Assembly: GCA_023422955.1 (NCBI GenBank)
Contig: JAFAGG010000122.1
Coordinates: forward strand, 1-15,863
DNA length: 15,863 bases
From: Pseudomonadota bacterium
GTDB taxonomy: Bacteria; Pseudomonadota; Gammaproteobacteria; Burkholderiales; Burkholderiaceae_D
Direction: 5' to 3'
Translations under genes and position numbers: made by a program
The notes under the pieces: model-generated
Databases searched by the model: none
What the model was told of the DNA's origin: nothing
What the model saw: the letters and a program-made list of their open reading frames with translations, nothing else
Shown here: in pieces, positions 1-6,909 of the stretch
Position numbering within the stretch: the stretch's first letter is position 1
Layout of the letters: each line of letters opens with the position of its first letter

Positions 1-1
1 T

Positions 2-238
2 TGCCCGCAGACCAATGGCAAGGCTGAACGCTTTATCCAGTCTGCCTTGCGGGAATGGGCCTACGGCTTCGTCTACGAACACTCCAACCAGAGAACTGCC
101 ATGCTCGATTACTGGACCCATCATTACGACCGAAGGAAGTCCCCGTGGGACAATTGGCATCGACCTCATCAGGGCATCGGCCGCATACCACCAATCTCTC
201 GAATTCGTGCAAACAACCTATTGCAACTCCACAGTTAG
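2..238 (+). pseudogene. IS481-type transposase, C-terminal fragment
   Basis: An open frame enters from the left edge and stops at 236-238. It reads PQTNGKAERFIQSALREWAY, then NWHRPHQGIG and a tail NNLLQLHS. This is the end of the rve/DDE catalytic core of IS481-family transposases. The Glu of NGKAERF is the expected third acidic catalytic residue, and the HRPHQ block follows it as in the family. Eight residues (DRRKSPWD, 128-151) separate HHY from NWHRPHQ, where I expect family members to read HHYNWHRPH directly. This looks like a 24-base in-frame insertion. The rest of the gene lies outside the window, so whether the element is intact is unknown; the insertion makes an inactive copy plausible. 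Family assignment is from motif recognition only. Confidence 0.75.
128..151 (+). repeat. putative 24-base in-frame insert in the transposase
   Basis: The segment begins and ends with gac. Its 3' half is the short palindrome gtccc-cgt-gggac (139-151). It interrupts a normally contiguous HHYNWHRPH motif without breaking the frame. That it is an insertion is inferred from the remembered family pattern. Confidence 0.35.
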
Positions 239-241
239 GGT

Positions 242-281
242 GGGGATGGGTCTTTACTACGTGCGACGGAAACCCATCCCC
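242..281. terminator. inverted repeat just after the transposase stop
   Basis: ggggatgggt (242-251) is exactly complementary to acccatcccc (272-281) across a 20-base loop. The pairing extends outward into gggt/atccc with one bulge. The stem lies four bases past the stop codon. It could be a terminator or part of the insertion-sequence end; no T-run follows it. Confidence 0.35.
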
Positions 282-329
282 ATCCCGGCCTCACGGCTCA
301 CCGCTGGTAAGCGGTTCGCGTTCGTCAGG

Positions 330-347
330 CGCAACGCATGCGTTGCG
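330..347. repeat. perfect 18-bp palindrome
   Basis: cgcaacgcatgcgttgcg equals its own reverse complement. It lies in non-coding DNA between the transposase remnant and the lipoprotein gene. It could be a protein-binding site or part of a dispersed palindromic repeat; nothing in the window decides. Confidence 0.5.
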
Positions 348-587
348 AAACCCCTGCCTCACCCCTTGAAGGGGAAAAGCAAACGGCACCGCGCTCACCC
401 TCGAACTGGCAAGCGAACTTCGCAAGGGGATATGACGAAGCGGCGGGAGCACATGCCACCCAGAGAGCAAGCTTGCCGATGAACTGGTCGCGGCTCGACA
501 CTTGAGCGGCCATCGTCAGGAGAACCGAAACCTCCTCCCTTTTGCATGTGCCGTGTGACGTGCCACGCAGGATAGACGGTCATCATA

Positions 588-624
588 AAAAAAGCGGACA
601 TGCATCGCGCATGTCCGCTTTTTT
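588..624 (-). terminator. strong rho-independent terminator, bidirectional
   Basis: A 16-bp perfect stem (aaaaaagcggacatgc, 588-603, paired with 609-624) encloses a 5-base loop. Because A-runs and T-runs flank the GC core, it can work in either direction. It lies about 55 bases beyond the stop of the minus-strand lipoprotein gene and most likely ends that transcript. Confidence 0.85.
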
Positions 625-678
625 CGATTCAAGCTCATGCGGTGCCGTCTCAGGCACGCTCATGAAGCTATAGAACGC

Positions 679-957
679 TTACTGGTCTTTCGGTGTGTTG
701 ATGTCCACGTCCGGCACTTCCACTCGCTTCTCTTCCGTACCGACGGTAGGAACCTCCACGATCTTTTCTTCTTTCTTGACGTCGACTTCCGGTGCATCCA
801 CATCGTATTTGGGCAAATCTACATTGGCTTCCTGAGTCTGTTCGACTTCGTACTTGGGCAAGTCGACATTGCCTTCCTGGGTTTTCTCGACATCGCATGC
901 GGCCAGTCCGGTAGCCACAAGAATTGCTGCTGCCACTGTCAGTGATGGTTTAAACAT
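679..957 (-). CDS. small acidic repeat lipoprotein
   Basis: This is a 92-residue protein with a lipoprotein signal peptide. The hydrophobic segment from about residue 6 to 20 ends in the lipobox LAAC with Cys21 as the lipidated residue. Position +2 is Asp22, which in E. coli retains lipoproteins in the inner membrane; whether that rule holds here is unknown. The mature part is highly charged. It contains two adjacent 15-residue repeats, VEKTQEGNVDLPKYE (23-37) and VEQTQEANVDLPKYD (38-52), followed by shorter VEVP-type repeats (about 67-84). The start is secured by a strong aggaggt ribosome-binding site 3 bases upstream. It is followed by a strong terminator and looks monocistronic. Similar short proteins with DLPKYDVD motifs occur in related bacteria as hypothetical proteins. 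The function is unknown. Confidence 0.85.
   Translation of the reverse strand: MFKPSLTVAAAILVATGLAACDVEKTQEGNVDLPKYEVEQTQEANVDLPKYDVDAPEVDVKKEEKIVEVPTVGTEEKRVEVPDVDINTPKDQ
802..891 (-). repeat. two 45-bp tandem repeats inside the lipoprotein gene
   Basis: Units 802-846 and 847-891 encode the 15-residue repeats. They differ at scattered positions, many of them synonymous or conservative, so this is an old duplication held under protein-level selection rather than a fresh slippage event. Confidence 0.75.
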
Positions 958-984
958 ACGACCTCCTGGTAAAAATTAGGGAAT

Positions 985-998
985 CAGCGTGCACGCTG
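985..998. promoter_or_regulatory. 14-bp perfect palindrome upstream of the lipoprotein gene
   Basis: cagcgtgcacgctg is a perfect palindrome whose near edge is 27 bases from the start codon. It lies between the probable promoter zone and the ribosome-binding site. The placement suits a repressor operator. No matching regulator was identified. Confidence 0.35.
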
Positions 999-1259
999 CG
1001 TCATATTTTTTGCACGCGCTTTGTAGCTGCTTGTTGCTTATTATGAGTACAGGCGCAGACCAAAAGTTTTAAAGGTCTTGTTAATAGATGTAACGAGGCA
1101 GGCCGGTTTTGCCGCATAAGGCCCATGAGAACAGGCAGGAAATTTGAAACAGTTTTTCAGGAAACCGAATCGGCAGTTATCGCGGCATGCCTGAAAAAGA
1201 GGCTTAAGCGGCTCCGGGCATAGAGGCGCATGTCCATCGGCAAAAGGGGAGGAGGGATA

Positions 1260-1361
1260 TCAGCAAAAGCCCGGCATCATGAACGCAGTTGCTGCGAGCA
1301 CGCTGCCGGCGGCGCCCAGCAGCAGGCCGAGAATAAAATTCAGCAGGTAAGAGAGATCCAT
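1260..1361 (-). CDS. possible small membrane protein (33 aa)
   Basis: An ATG at 1361 opens a 33-residue frame beginning MDLSYLLNFILGLLLGAAG and ending MMPGFC. Almost the whole length would form one transmembrane helix, with acidic Asp2 at one end. It lies 160 bases downstream of ctaG on the same strand and could be a late member of the oxidase operon. Against this, there is no recognisable ribosome-binding site (upstream bases are cgcttcccc), and the same frame stays open upstream without a plausible start. A chance hydrophobic frame is equally likely. Confidence 0.22.
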   Translation of the reverse strand: MDLSYLLNFILGLLLGAAGSVLAATAFMMPGFC

Positions 1362-1520
1362 GGGGAAGCGGCGGCAATAATCGGCATTCCATCCGGGAGA
1401 CGGAATCGCAGGGGAGCTTATGATAGTCAGAAGTCTGCTGCTTGTATGACGTTGCTGCGTAATTTCTGCGTAATTTTTCGGCTTCGGCAAGGCGGCAATA
1501 CCGCTTTGTGTTTTCAGTCA

Positions 1521-2474
1521 TTATTCAGGTGGTGTGACAGGTCGCGCATCGCTTTCCCATGTCTGCTTGTCGGTCACACTGAAACGCTCGCTTTCCTGCA
1601 TCCATGCCGCGGCAAAGGCCAGTCCGCCGATCACGTAAGGAATTGCCATCGGCACCCACATCAGCAAGCCTGCCAGTTGCTGGTCTTGCAGTGCCGCCGC
1701 AACGCCGCCCTGGGTTTCGACATAGGTCGCGTAAAGCGGACGCGGAGCGAAGGTGATCAGCGCACCCAGCAAGCCGGTATGCATCAGCGTCGCCAGCGAC
1801 CACAGGGCGGCAGCGGCATGGCCTCCGCCTTCCGCATCGGCCTGGCGCAGCAGCACGGCCCAGTACCAGTAGCCGGCAATCAGGAAGCTCACATGCTCGA
1901 TGCGGTGCACCCATTCCCAGCGCAGCGCCGATTCGAACAGCAAGGGTGCATGCCAGCCCCAGATCACCGCGCCATGCACGGCGAATACCACCGACGGCAA
2001 CAGCATGATGCGCAGCCATTTGCGCGGCTGGGCCAGCGTTTTCGCCAGAGCGGGCGAGAATGTCGCCAGCGCCGCAGTGATCGCAATGCCGGGACGTGCC
2101 GCAGCCAGCAAGGGGCCGGCTCCCGCAATCAGCAGCATGTGCTGCGCCATGTGCGCGGCGAAACTGGATTCGGAAAAGGCATCCAGCGGCCACACCAGCG
2201 CAAAGAAAATGACCGCCGTTCCCAGCGCCGCACTGACCAGCGTCGGCCATCGCACCGCAATGCCTGCATGCTGCCGGTGGCGCAGCAGCAATACGCCGCT
2301 CAGATACAGCAAGCCTGTCAGCGATAGCGGAGTCAGCACCCACGGGTCCAGCGTCCACCAGTGATGGACATCGCCGGTGGCGTGGGCATGGACTGACAAG
2401 GGCAGCAGGGCGAACGCTGCCAGGGCGGCAAGGCTAATCAGTCTTGCGGAAAATCTGGCAGGCAGGCTGATCAT
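1521..2474 (-). CDS. ctaG: CtaG-like cytochrome c oxidase assembly protein
   Basis: This 317-residue membrane protein belongs to the caa3_CtaG family. It is the multi-pass type, not the Cox11-type CtaG. An N-terminal signal-like segment (about 10-30, ending SVHA) precedes roughly seven membrane helices. Family hallmarks are AHMAQHMLL (His108, His112), WGWHAPLLFE (His175), HRIEH (190-194), MHTGLLGALITF (His232) and DQQLAGLLMWVP (264-275). These histidines are plausible copper contacts. The family is linked to maturation of caa3-type oxidases, probably copper delivery. The start at 2474 is favoured because its ATG overlaps the upstream gene's TGA as ATGA, and a secretory signal begins at once. 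The open frame continues upstream only as a shadow of the neighbouring gene. It is the last confident gene of the operon. Confidence 0.88.
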   Translation of the reverse strand: MISLPARFSARLISLAALAAFALLPLSVHAHATGDVHHWWTLDPWVLTPLSLTGLLYLSGVLLLRHRQHAGIAVRWPTLVSAALGTAVIFFALVWPLDAFSESSFAAHMAQHMLLIAGAGPLLAAARPGIAITAALATFSPALAKTLAQPRKWLRIMLLPSVVFAVHGAVIWGWHAPLLFESALRWEWVHRIEHVSFLIAGYWYWAVLLRQADAEGGGHAAAALWSLATLMHTGLLGALITFAPRPLYATYVETQGGVAAALQDQQLAGLLMWVPMAIPYVIGGLAFAAAWMQESERFSVTDKQTWESDARPVTPPE

Positions 2475-2836
2475 GATGCGCAAGTCGGCAGCAAGGCCGT
2501 GGGAAAGGCCACCCATAACAGCGCCAGCGCGGACAGCAGACACAGCAGCAGCGTATTGGCGGCGAGGAAGCGGTTGATCTCGGTATCGGGGCCCGGCGGT
2601 TGGCGCCACCTGCGCCAGTTGACGACGGCGATGCCGCCCATCAGCAGCAGGGCCAGCGCGGTGGCAATGACAACGCCCAGCTCCGCCGGGTCGAGGCCCA
2701 GCAGGCGCGTATCCGCCAGTTGCAGCGCGCAGACCAGCGCCACGATCACGTAACAGGCGAGAAAGTGCGCGAACCAGATGATGGGTGCGCCCACCAGCGT
2801 GATCATGCGTTGCAGGGTTAGCGATTGGCGCGTCAT
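2471..2836 (-). CDS. small membrane protein of the caa3 oxidase operon
   Basis: This 121-residue protein has three predicted membrane helices, at about 12-38, 52-72 and 91-113. Between helices 2 and 3 lies a basic WRRWRQ loop. I do not recognise a named family, but small hydrophobic proteins of this size commonly lie between coxAC and ctaG in such operons. Its start codon directly follows the TAG of coxAC with no gap, and its TGA overlaps the ctaG start by 4 bases, so the three genes are probably translationally coupled. A role as an accessory or assembly subunit is inferred from position only. A C-terminal Cys119 is present but isolated. Confidence 0.8.
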   Translation of the reverse strand: MTRQSLTLQRMITLVGAPIIWFAHFLACYVIVALVCALQLADTRLLGLDPAELGVVIATALALLLMGGIAVVNWRRWRQPPGPDTEINRFLAANTLLLCLLSALALLWVAFPTALLPTCAS

Positions 2837-5371
2837 CTAGCCTCCCGCGAACATCGGAAATACATGGATGGTGGCGAAACCCAGCAGCCATTGCAGCATC
2901 GTGTATTGCCAGAACAGGGTCACGACCTTGGCTTCGCCGGGCTGGTCGGGTCGCAGATAGCCGAAGCGCACGCGCAGGAGCGCAAAGGCCGCCATCAGCA
3001 TCGCGAGGGCGACATGCACGATCTGGAAGCCGCTGACGGTGTAGAGCAGCGCGCCATACGCATGTTCCTTGGCAGGTATTTCGTTGGTCTGCAGCGCGGC
3101 GATTTGCAGGACGATGAAGGCTAGGCCGAAGAACATGGCGGCACCGTAAGCAAGCTGGATGGTGCCCTTATGCTTGCCGCCGTCAGTTTTGCTGTTGCGC
3201 GCATCGGCCCAGCTCACGGCAAAGCCGGCGATCAGCAGCGCTGCAAAAGCGGCCAGCGGCAGGCCCAGGCTGATTTCACGAAAGCCCGGCGGCGGCCACT
3301 GGTCCGACACGGTCCACAGGAAGTAATAGGCGAACAGCAGCGAGATGAACAGCGTGCCGTCCGCCAGCAGCGCAATCATGGTTCCCCACCAGCCGGGCGT
3401 GAGCGGCAGCTTGTAATGCACGGGCAGTTGCTGTCCCGGCGCCAGCTCTACCTCAGAAGTTTCGCCGGACGATCCGTTTTGCCAGGCCCAGTAGAGCAGC
3501 GAACCCAGCGTGGCGACAGCGCCTATGACCGACAGCCAGTATTGCTTGGACAAGAAGCCGATGAAGAGCAATGAAGTCAGCACGGCAGCGACCAGCGGCA
3601 CCAGTGCATTGCCGGGCAGGATGGCGACGGCTTGCGGGCGGGCGTGGGTGATGCTGGTCCACAGGATTTCGCGCCGCGTGACGCTGACATGGTTCAGCAG
3701 CTGGCGGCCCTCGTTGATTTCCTGCGCCAGGTTGGGATTGCTCCACAGCGGCTCGCGGTCATGTACCTGCGGCTGGGTGACGAAGTTGTAGGGCGGCACC
3801 GGCGTTTGCACCGCCCATTCCAGCGTGCCGGCATTCCATACATTGCCCGGCGCGCGCTTGCCATGGAAAAAGTGCAGCACCACATCGATCACCAGTATCG
3901 CCACGCCGATCGCGGACACGAAACCGGCCACGGTGGAAATCAGGTTCAGCGTATCCCAGCCCAGCCCGGGCAGATAAGTGTAGACGCGGCGCGGCATGCC
4001 CATCAGGCCGGTCAGGTGCATGGGCAGGAAGGTGACGTTGAAGCCGATGAAGATGGTCCAGAACGCGACCTTGCTCAGGCGCTGCGACGGTTCGCGTCCG
4101 GACAGCAAGGGCAGCCAGTAATAGAACGCGGCAAACAGCGGGAACACCATGCCGCCGAACAGCACGTAATGCATGTGCGCGACCACGAAGTGCGAGTCAT
4201 GCACCTGCCAGTCGAAAGGCACCAGCGCCACCATCACGCCGGTCAGACCGCCCAGCACGAAGATGAACAGGAAACCCAGGATGTAGAGCATGGGCGTGCT
4301 CATCACCGGCCGGCCACTCCATAGCGTGGCAATCCAGACGAATACCTGTATGCCGCTCGGTACGGCGACCGCCATGCTGGCGGCCGAGAAAAAAGCCAGC
4401 GACAGCAGCGGGATGCCGACCGTGAACATGTGATGCACCCACAGGCCGAAGCTGATGAAGCCGGTGCCGATCACCGCCAGCACCACCCAGTTGTAGCCGA
4501 CGATGGGATGGCGGGCGAAAGTCGGCAGCATGGTGGTGATAAGGCCGGCCGCCGGCAGGAAGATGATGTAGACCTCGGGATGGCCGAAGATCCAGAACAG
4601 GTGCTGCCACAGCAGCGGGTCGCCGCCATTGGCGACGTTATAGAAAGGCAGGCCGAACGCGCGTTCGATTTCGAGCAGGATGGAAGCCAGGATCAGCGGC
4701 GGAAAACCGAACACGATCATGAAGGCCGTCACCAGGATGTACCACGCATACAGCGGCATGCGGTTGATGGACATGCCGGCGGTGCGGGTTTTCAGGATGG
4801 CGACGATCAGCTCCACGCCGGCTGCCACCGCCGAGATTTCGGCGAAGGTCACGCCCAGCAGCCAGAAATCGACATTGGAGCCGGGCGAGAATTCTGCATT
4901 GTTGAGCGGCACGTACATGAACCAGCCGCCATCGGGCACTGCATCGAACAGGAAGCTGGAATACAGCAGCAGGCCGCCGAACAGGTAGCACCAGTATCCG
5001 TAGGCCGACAGGCGCGGATAGATCAGGTCGCGCGTGCCCAGCATCTTGGGCAGCAGGTAAAGCGCCACGCCTTCCATCACCGGCACCGCGAAGAAGAACA
5101 TCATGGTGGTGCCGTGCATGGTGAAGGCTTCCGAATACGCCTTGTGATCCATCAGGTCGTTGCCGGAGAAACTCAGCTGGCTGCGCATCCACATCGACAG
5201 GATGCCGCCGATCAGGAAGAAGATGAAGCCGGTGATGATGAAGCGCAGGCCGATGGAAGTATGATTGACCACCGTGAGCGCGCCCAGGCCGGGCTTGTTT
5301 TCCCAGATCGCATGCAGGCGCGACAGGTGGGTGCGCTGCCTGATGTCGTCGGAAGAAGCGGTGGCCGTCAC
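2837..5371 (-). CDS. ctaD: cytochrome c oxidase subunit I-III fusion (CoxA-CoxC), caa3 type
   Basis: This 844-residue protein fuses subunit I (about 20-530), a linker with extra helices (about 585-632), and a shortened subunit III (about 650-844). Haem a ligands are His86 and His401. The haem a3 ligand is His399. CuB ligands are His264, His313 and His314, and Tyr268 of GHPEVY is the cross-link tyrosine. The proton-loading Glu266 and the propionate arginines 461/462 are present. Against canonical A1 enzymes, the K-channel lysine motif (TGIKIF) reads SGIQVF, giving Gln342. The D-channel keeps Asp115 but has Leu104 and Ser122 where Asn113 and Asn131 (Paracoccus numbering) are expected. The subunit III part keeps WPPPGF and a C-terminal FATIHVFP, but has Asp671 where mitochondrial-type proteins have a conserved Glu. 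The start is a GTG sharing its G with the coxB stop (TAGTG), with ggaagga upstream. Confidence 0.95.
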   Translation of the reverse strand: MTATASSDDIRQRTHLSRLHAIWENKPGLGALTVVNHTSIGLRFIITGFIFFLIGGILSMWMRSQLSFSGNDLMDHKAYSEAFTMHGTTMMFFFAVPVMEGVALYLLPKMLGTRDLIYPRLSAYGYWCYLFGGLLLYSSFLFDAVPDGGWFMYVPLNNAEFSPGSNVDFWLLGVTFAEISAVAAGVELIVAILKTRTAGMSINRMPLYAWYILVTAFMIVFGFPPLILASILLEIERAFGLPFYNVANGGDPLLWQHLFWIFGHPEVYIIFLPAAGLITTMLPTFARHPIVGYNWVVLAVIGTGFISFGLWVHHMFTVGIPLLSLAFFSAASMAVAVPSGIQVFVWIATLWSGRPVMSTPMLYILGFLFIFVLGGLTGVMVALVPFDWQVHDSHFVVAHMHYVLFGGMVFPLFAAFYYWLPLLSGREPSQRLSKVAFWTIFIGFNVTFLPMHLTGLMGMPRRVYTYLPGLGWDTLNLISTVAGFVSAIGVAILVIDVVLHFFHGKRAPGNVWNAGTLEWAVQTPVPPYNFVTQPQVHDREPLWSNPNLAQEINEGRQLLNHVSVTRREILWTSITHARPQAVAILPGNALVPLVAAVLTSLLFIGFLSKQYWLSVIGAVATLGSLLYWAWQNGSSGETSEVELAPGQQLPVHYKLPLTPGWWGTMIALLADGTLFISLLFAYYFLWTVSDQWPPPGFREISLGLPLAAFAALLIAGFAVSWADARNSKTDGGKHKGTIQLAYGAAMFFGLAFIVLQIAALQTNEIPAKEHAYGALLYTVSGFQIVHVALAMLMAAFALLRVRFGYLRPDQPGEAKVVTLFWQYTMLQWLLGFATIHVFPMFAGG

Positions 5372-6390
5372 TATCGCAATCCTTCCAGGTAAGCGACCAG
5401 CGCCTCCAGGTCTTCCGGGGGCAGTTCCGCATAGGAAGGCATGCGGTTGCCGGGCTTGACGCCCTGGCTGTCGGCGATGATGCGCATCAGGTTGTCGCGG
5501 TTATTGTCCAGCGTGCCACCCATCAGGTGGCTGCGGCTGGCGACATGCGTCAGGTCGGGCGCCTTGCGCACATCGCTGCTGGTTTCATCCACGCCGCGTA
5601 TCGCATGGCATTGCAAACAGCGGCTGGCGCGCAGCACTTCCAGTCCGCGCCGGCTGACGGCATCGGCAGGAGCGATGGCCGCTGCTTTCTGTTGCGCCAT
5701 CCAGGCATCGAATTCCTCCTGCGTCTGCGCAATCACGAAGAAGGCCATGCGCGCATGCTGGGCACCGCAGAATTCCGCGCACTGGCCGCGGAATACGCCG
5801 GGCTGATCGGCCTGTATCACCAGCTGATTTACATGTCCCGGCATCAGGTCCATCTTGCCGGCAAGGTTGGGCACCCAGAAGCTGTGAATCACATCGTCCG
5901 AATGCAGCCGCAGGCGCACCGGCACGCCGGCCGGGATGCGGATTTCATTGGCGGTGGTGAAACTTTCGTCCGGCACTTCGCGCTGATACTGCACTTCCCA
6001 CCACCACTGATTACCGATCACATCGATTTCCATCTGCGCCTGTGGTTCGGCATGGATGGTGCGCATGCTGATGACGCCGTACACCAGCAGCACGGTCAGC
6101 GTCACCACCGGAAAGGCCACGCCGCCTGCCAGGATCAGCGTATTGGCCTGCATGGCGATGCGCCGGTCTGGGTGGCGAAACAGCGCGTACAGGGCCAGCA
6201 CCATCACCAGCAGCAGGATCAGCGCGGCGCCGATGAACATGACCCAGCTGATGTGAGCGATTTCCGCGGCGGCCGGTCCTTGCGGCCATAGCGACGACTG
6301 TATGCCTTCGCAGCCCGACAGCAGCAAGGCCGTGCCCAGCACGCCGGCACAGGTTCGCTTTTTGCTAGCAATAAAAAAATCCTTGCGCAT
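5371..6390 (-). CDS. ctaC: cytochrome c oxidase subunit II with fused cytochrome c (caa3 type)
   Basis: This 339-residue protein accepts electrons from cytochrome c or another donor and passes them through CuA to subunit I. It has a lipoprotein signal (LLLSGC, Cys27) and two membrane helices (about 48-71 and 86-108). The CuA cupredoxin domain carries His169, Cys204, Glu206, Cys208, His212 and Met215. A C-terminal class I cytochrome c domain has CLQCH (258-262) and the axial Met317 in NRMPSY. The NQWWWEVQY aromatic patch (127-135) is the usual electron entry region. It is the first gene of the operon and overlaps coxAC by one base. The start at 6390 is chosen because the signal peptide begins there; only a weak ribosome-binding site precedes it. 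A fused haem c and a lipid anchor together define a caa3-type subunit II. Confidence 0.95.
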   Translation of the reverse strand: MRKDFFIASKKRTCAGVLGTALLLSGCEGIQSSLWPQGPAAAEIAHISWVMFIGAALILLLVMVLALYALFRHPDRRIAMQANTLILAGGVAFPVVTLTVLLVYGVISMRTIHAEPQAQMEIDVIGNQWWWEVQYQREVPDESFTTANEIRIPAGVPVRLRLHSDDVIHSFWVPNLAGKMDLMPGHVNQLVIQADQPGVFRGQCAEFCGAQHARMAFFVIAQTQEEFDAWMAQQKAAAIAPADAVSRRGLEVLRASRCLQCHAIRGVDETSSDVRKAPDLTHVASRSHLMGGTLDNNRDNLMRIIADSQGVKPGNRMPSYAELPPEDLEALVAYLEGLR

Positions 6391-6477
6391 GGCGGTCAGG
6401 GTTTGTTCCGGATGAAGACGGGCCGGCGCTTTTCAAGCAATGCTTATGCCGGATTGTCATAGGGGAGGTGAACATTC
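6391..6477. promoter_or_regulatory. divergent promoter region, cox operon and hemJ-like gene
   Basis: This 87-bp gap must hold the start signals of both the cox operon and the plus-strand gene. It contains ccggc (6423-6427) paired with gccgg (6448-6452), and inside that aagca-a-tgctt (6435-6445), which could be an operator. A clear aggggaggtg ribosome-binding site (6461-6470) serves the plus-strand gene. I could not fix -10 or -35 boxes. Confidence 0.4.
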
Positions 6478-6891
6478 ATGTCTTTAATGCTGACGCTGCA
6501 TATCGCCTTTCTATTGGTATGGTCCGGCACCTTGCTGTATTTCCCGCAGTTGCTGGCGCAACAGGCCAGCGCTACCGATGCTGAAAGCCGCCAGCAGGCC
6601 GTGAAGATGCAGCATGGCCTGTATGCCTTCGTGATGACGCCTTCCGGTCTGCTCACCGTCGTGTTCGGCAGCTGGATGCTGTTCGAGCGCGGCTTTGCCG
6701 GCGGCTGGCTGCCGGTCAAGCTTGCGCTGGTGCTGCTGATGGTGTGCTTCCACGTCTACTGCGGCAGCCTGATGGAGCAGCTGAAAGCGCGAGAAGCCGC
6801 GCATTCGCCGTGGTTCTACCGGTTGCTGCTGGTGCCGCCGATACTGCTGATACCCGGCGTGATTATCCTGGTGGTGCAGAAGCCGTTCTGA
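6478..6891 (+). CDS. HemJ/CopD-like membrane protein
   Basis: This 137-residue protein has four predicted membrane helices. It matches the pattern of the HemJ (UPF0093/CopD-like) family. Features are an early LHIAFLLVW with His8, a central QHGLYAFVMTPSGLLT (His46), then PVKLALVLL (Lys81) and CFHVYCG (His92). HemJ oxidises protoporphyrinogen IX to protoporphyrin IX in haem synthesis, and a conserved His and Lys are important for it. Similar CopD-like proteins are also found next to oxidase genes without proven activity. It is divergent from the cox operon, which fits a role in haem supply or oxidase maturation. The start is set by ggaggtg 8 bases upstream. The exact function within this family is uncertain. 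Confidence 0.78.
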   Translation: MSLMLTLHIAFLLVWSGTLLYFPQLLAQQASATDAESRQQAVKMQHGLYAFVMTPSGLLTVVFGSWMLFERGFAGGWLPVKLALVLLMVCFHVYCGSLMEQLKAREAAHSPWFYRLLLVPPILLIPGVIILVVQKPF

Positions 6892-6909
6892 GCGCTTCAT
6901 GAATTTTCT

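Larger units (their letters stand above)
239..587. other. non-coding stretch next to the IS remnant
   Basis: I see no convincing gene here; the short open frames on both strands lack family resemblance and ribosome-binding sites. It holds several palindromes: ccgct-ggta-agcgg (301-314), a perfect 18-base palindrome (330-347) and cccctt-g-aagggg (362-374). This density of short inverted repeats suggests intergenic repeat debris around an insertion site. Confidence 0.5.
958..1520. other. intergenic region between lipoprotein gene and cox operon end
   Basis: The left part is the 5' region of the lipoprotein gene. The right part is the 3' side of the cox operon. I find no clear rho-independent terminator for the operon here. 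An 11-base tandem duplication, ctgcgtaattt, lies at 1455-1476. One short hydrophobic open frame (1260-1361, -) is listed separately. Longer open frames on the plus strand across this stretch run on into the complement of ctaG and look like shadows. Confidence 0.5.

Noticed and set aside
325..601. Short minus-strand frames near the IS remnant
   Set aside because: They read through palindromic intergenic DNA, have no ribosome-binding sites and no recognisable domains.
1455..1476. 11-bp tandem duplication ctgcgtaattt
   Set aside because: It is a two-copy repeat in intergenic DNA with no linked signal, so it was not raised to a finding.
1521..2891. 456-codon version of the ctaG frame
   Set aside because: The extra upstream part is the out-of-frame complement of the neighbouring membrane protein gene. 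The ATG at 2474 overlaps that gene's stop and begins a signal peptide.
4430..5392. Long plus-strand open frame (320 codons) opposite coxA
   Set aside because: It is antisense to a gene with all catalytic residues. Its product is His/Gln/Asp/Gly-rich low-complexity sequence with no family resemblance, typical of a GC-rich shadow frame.
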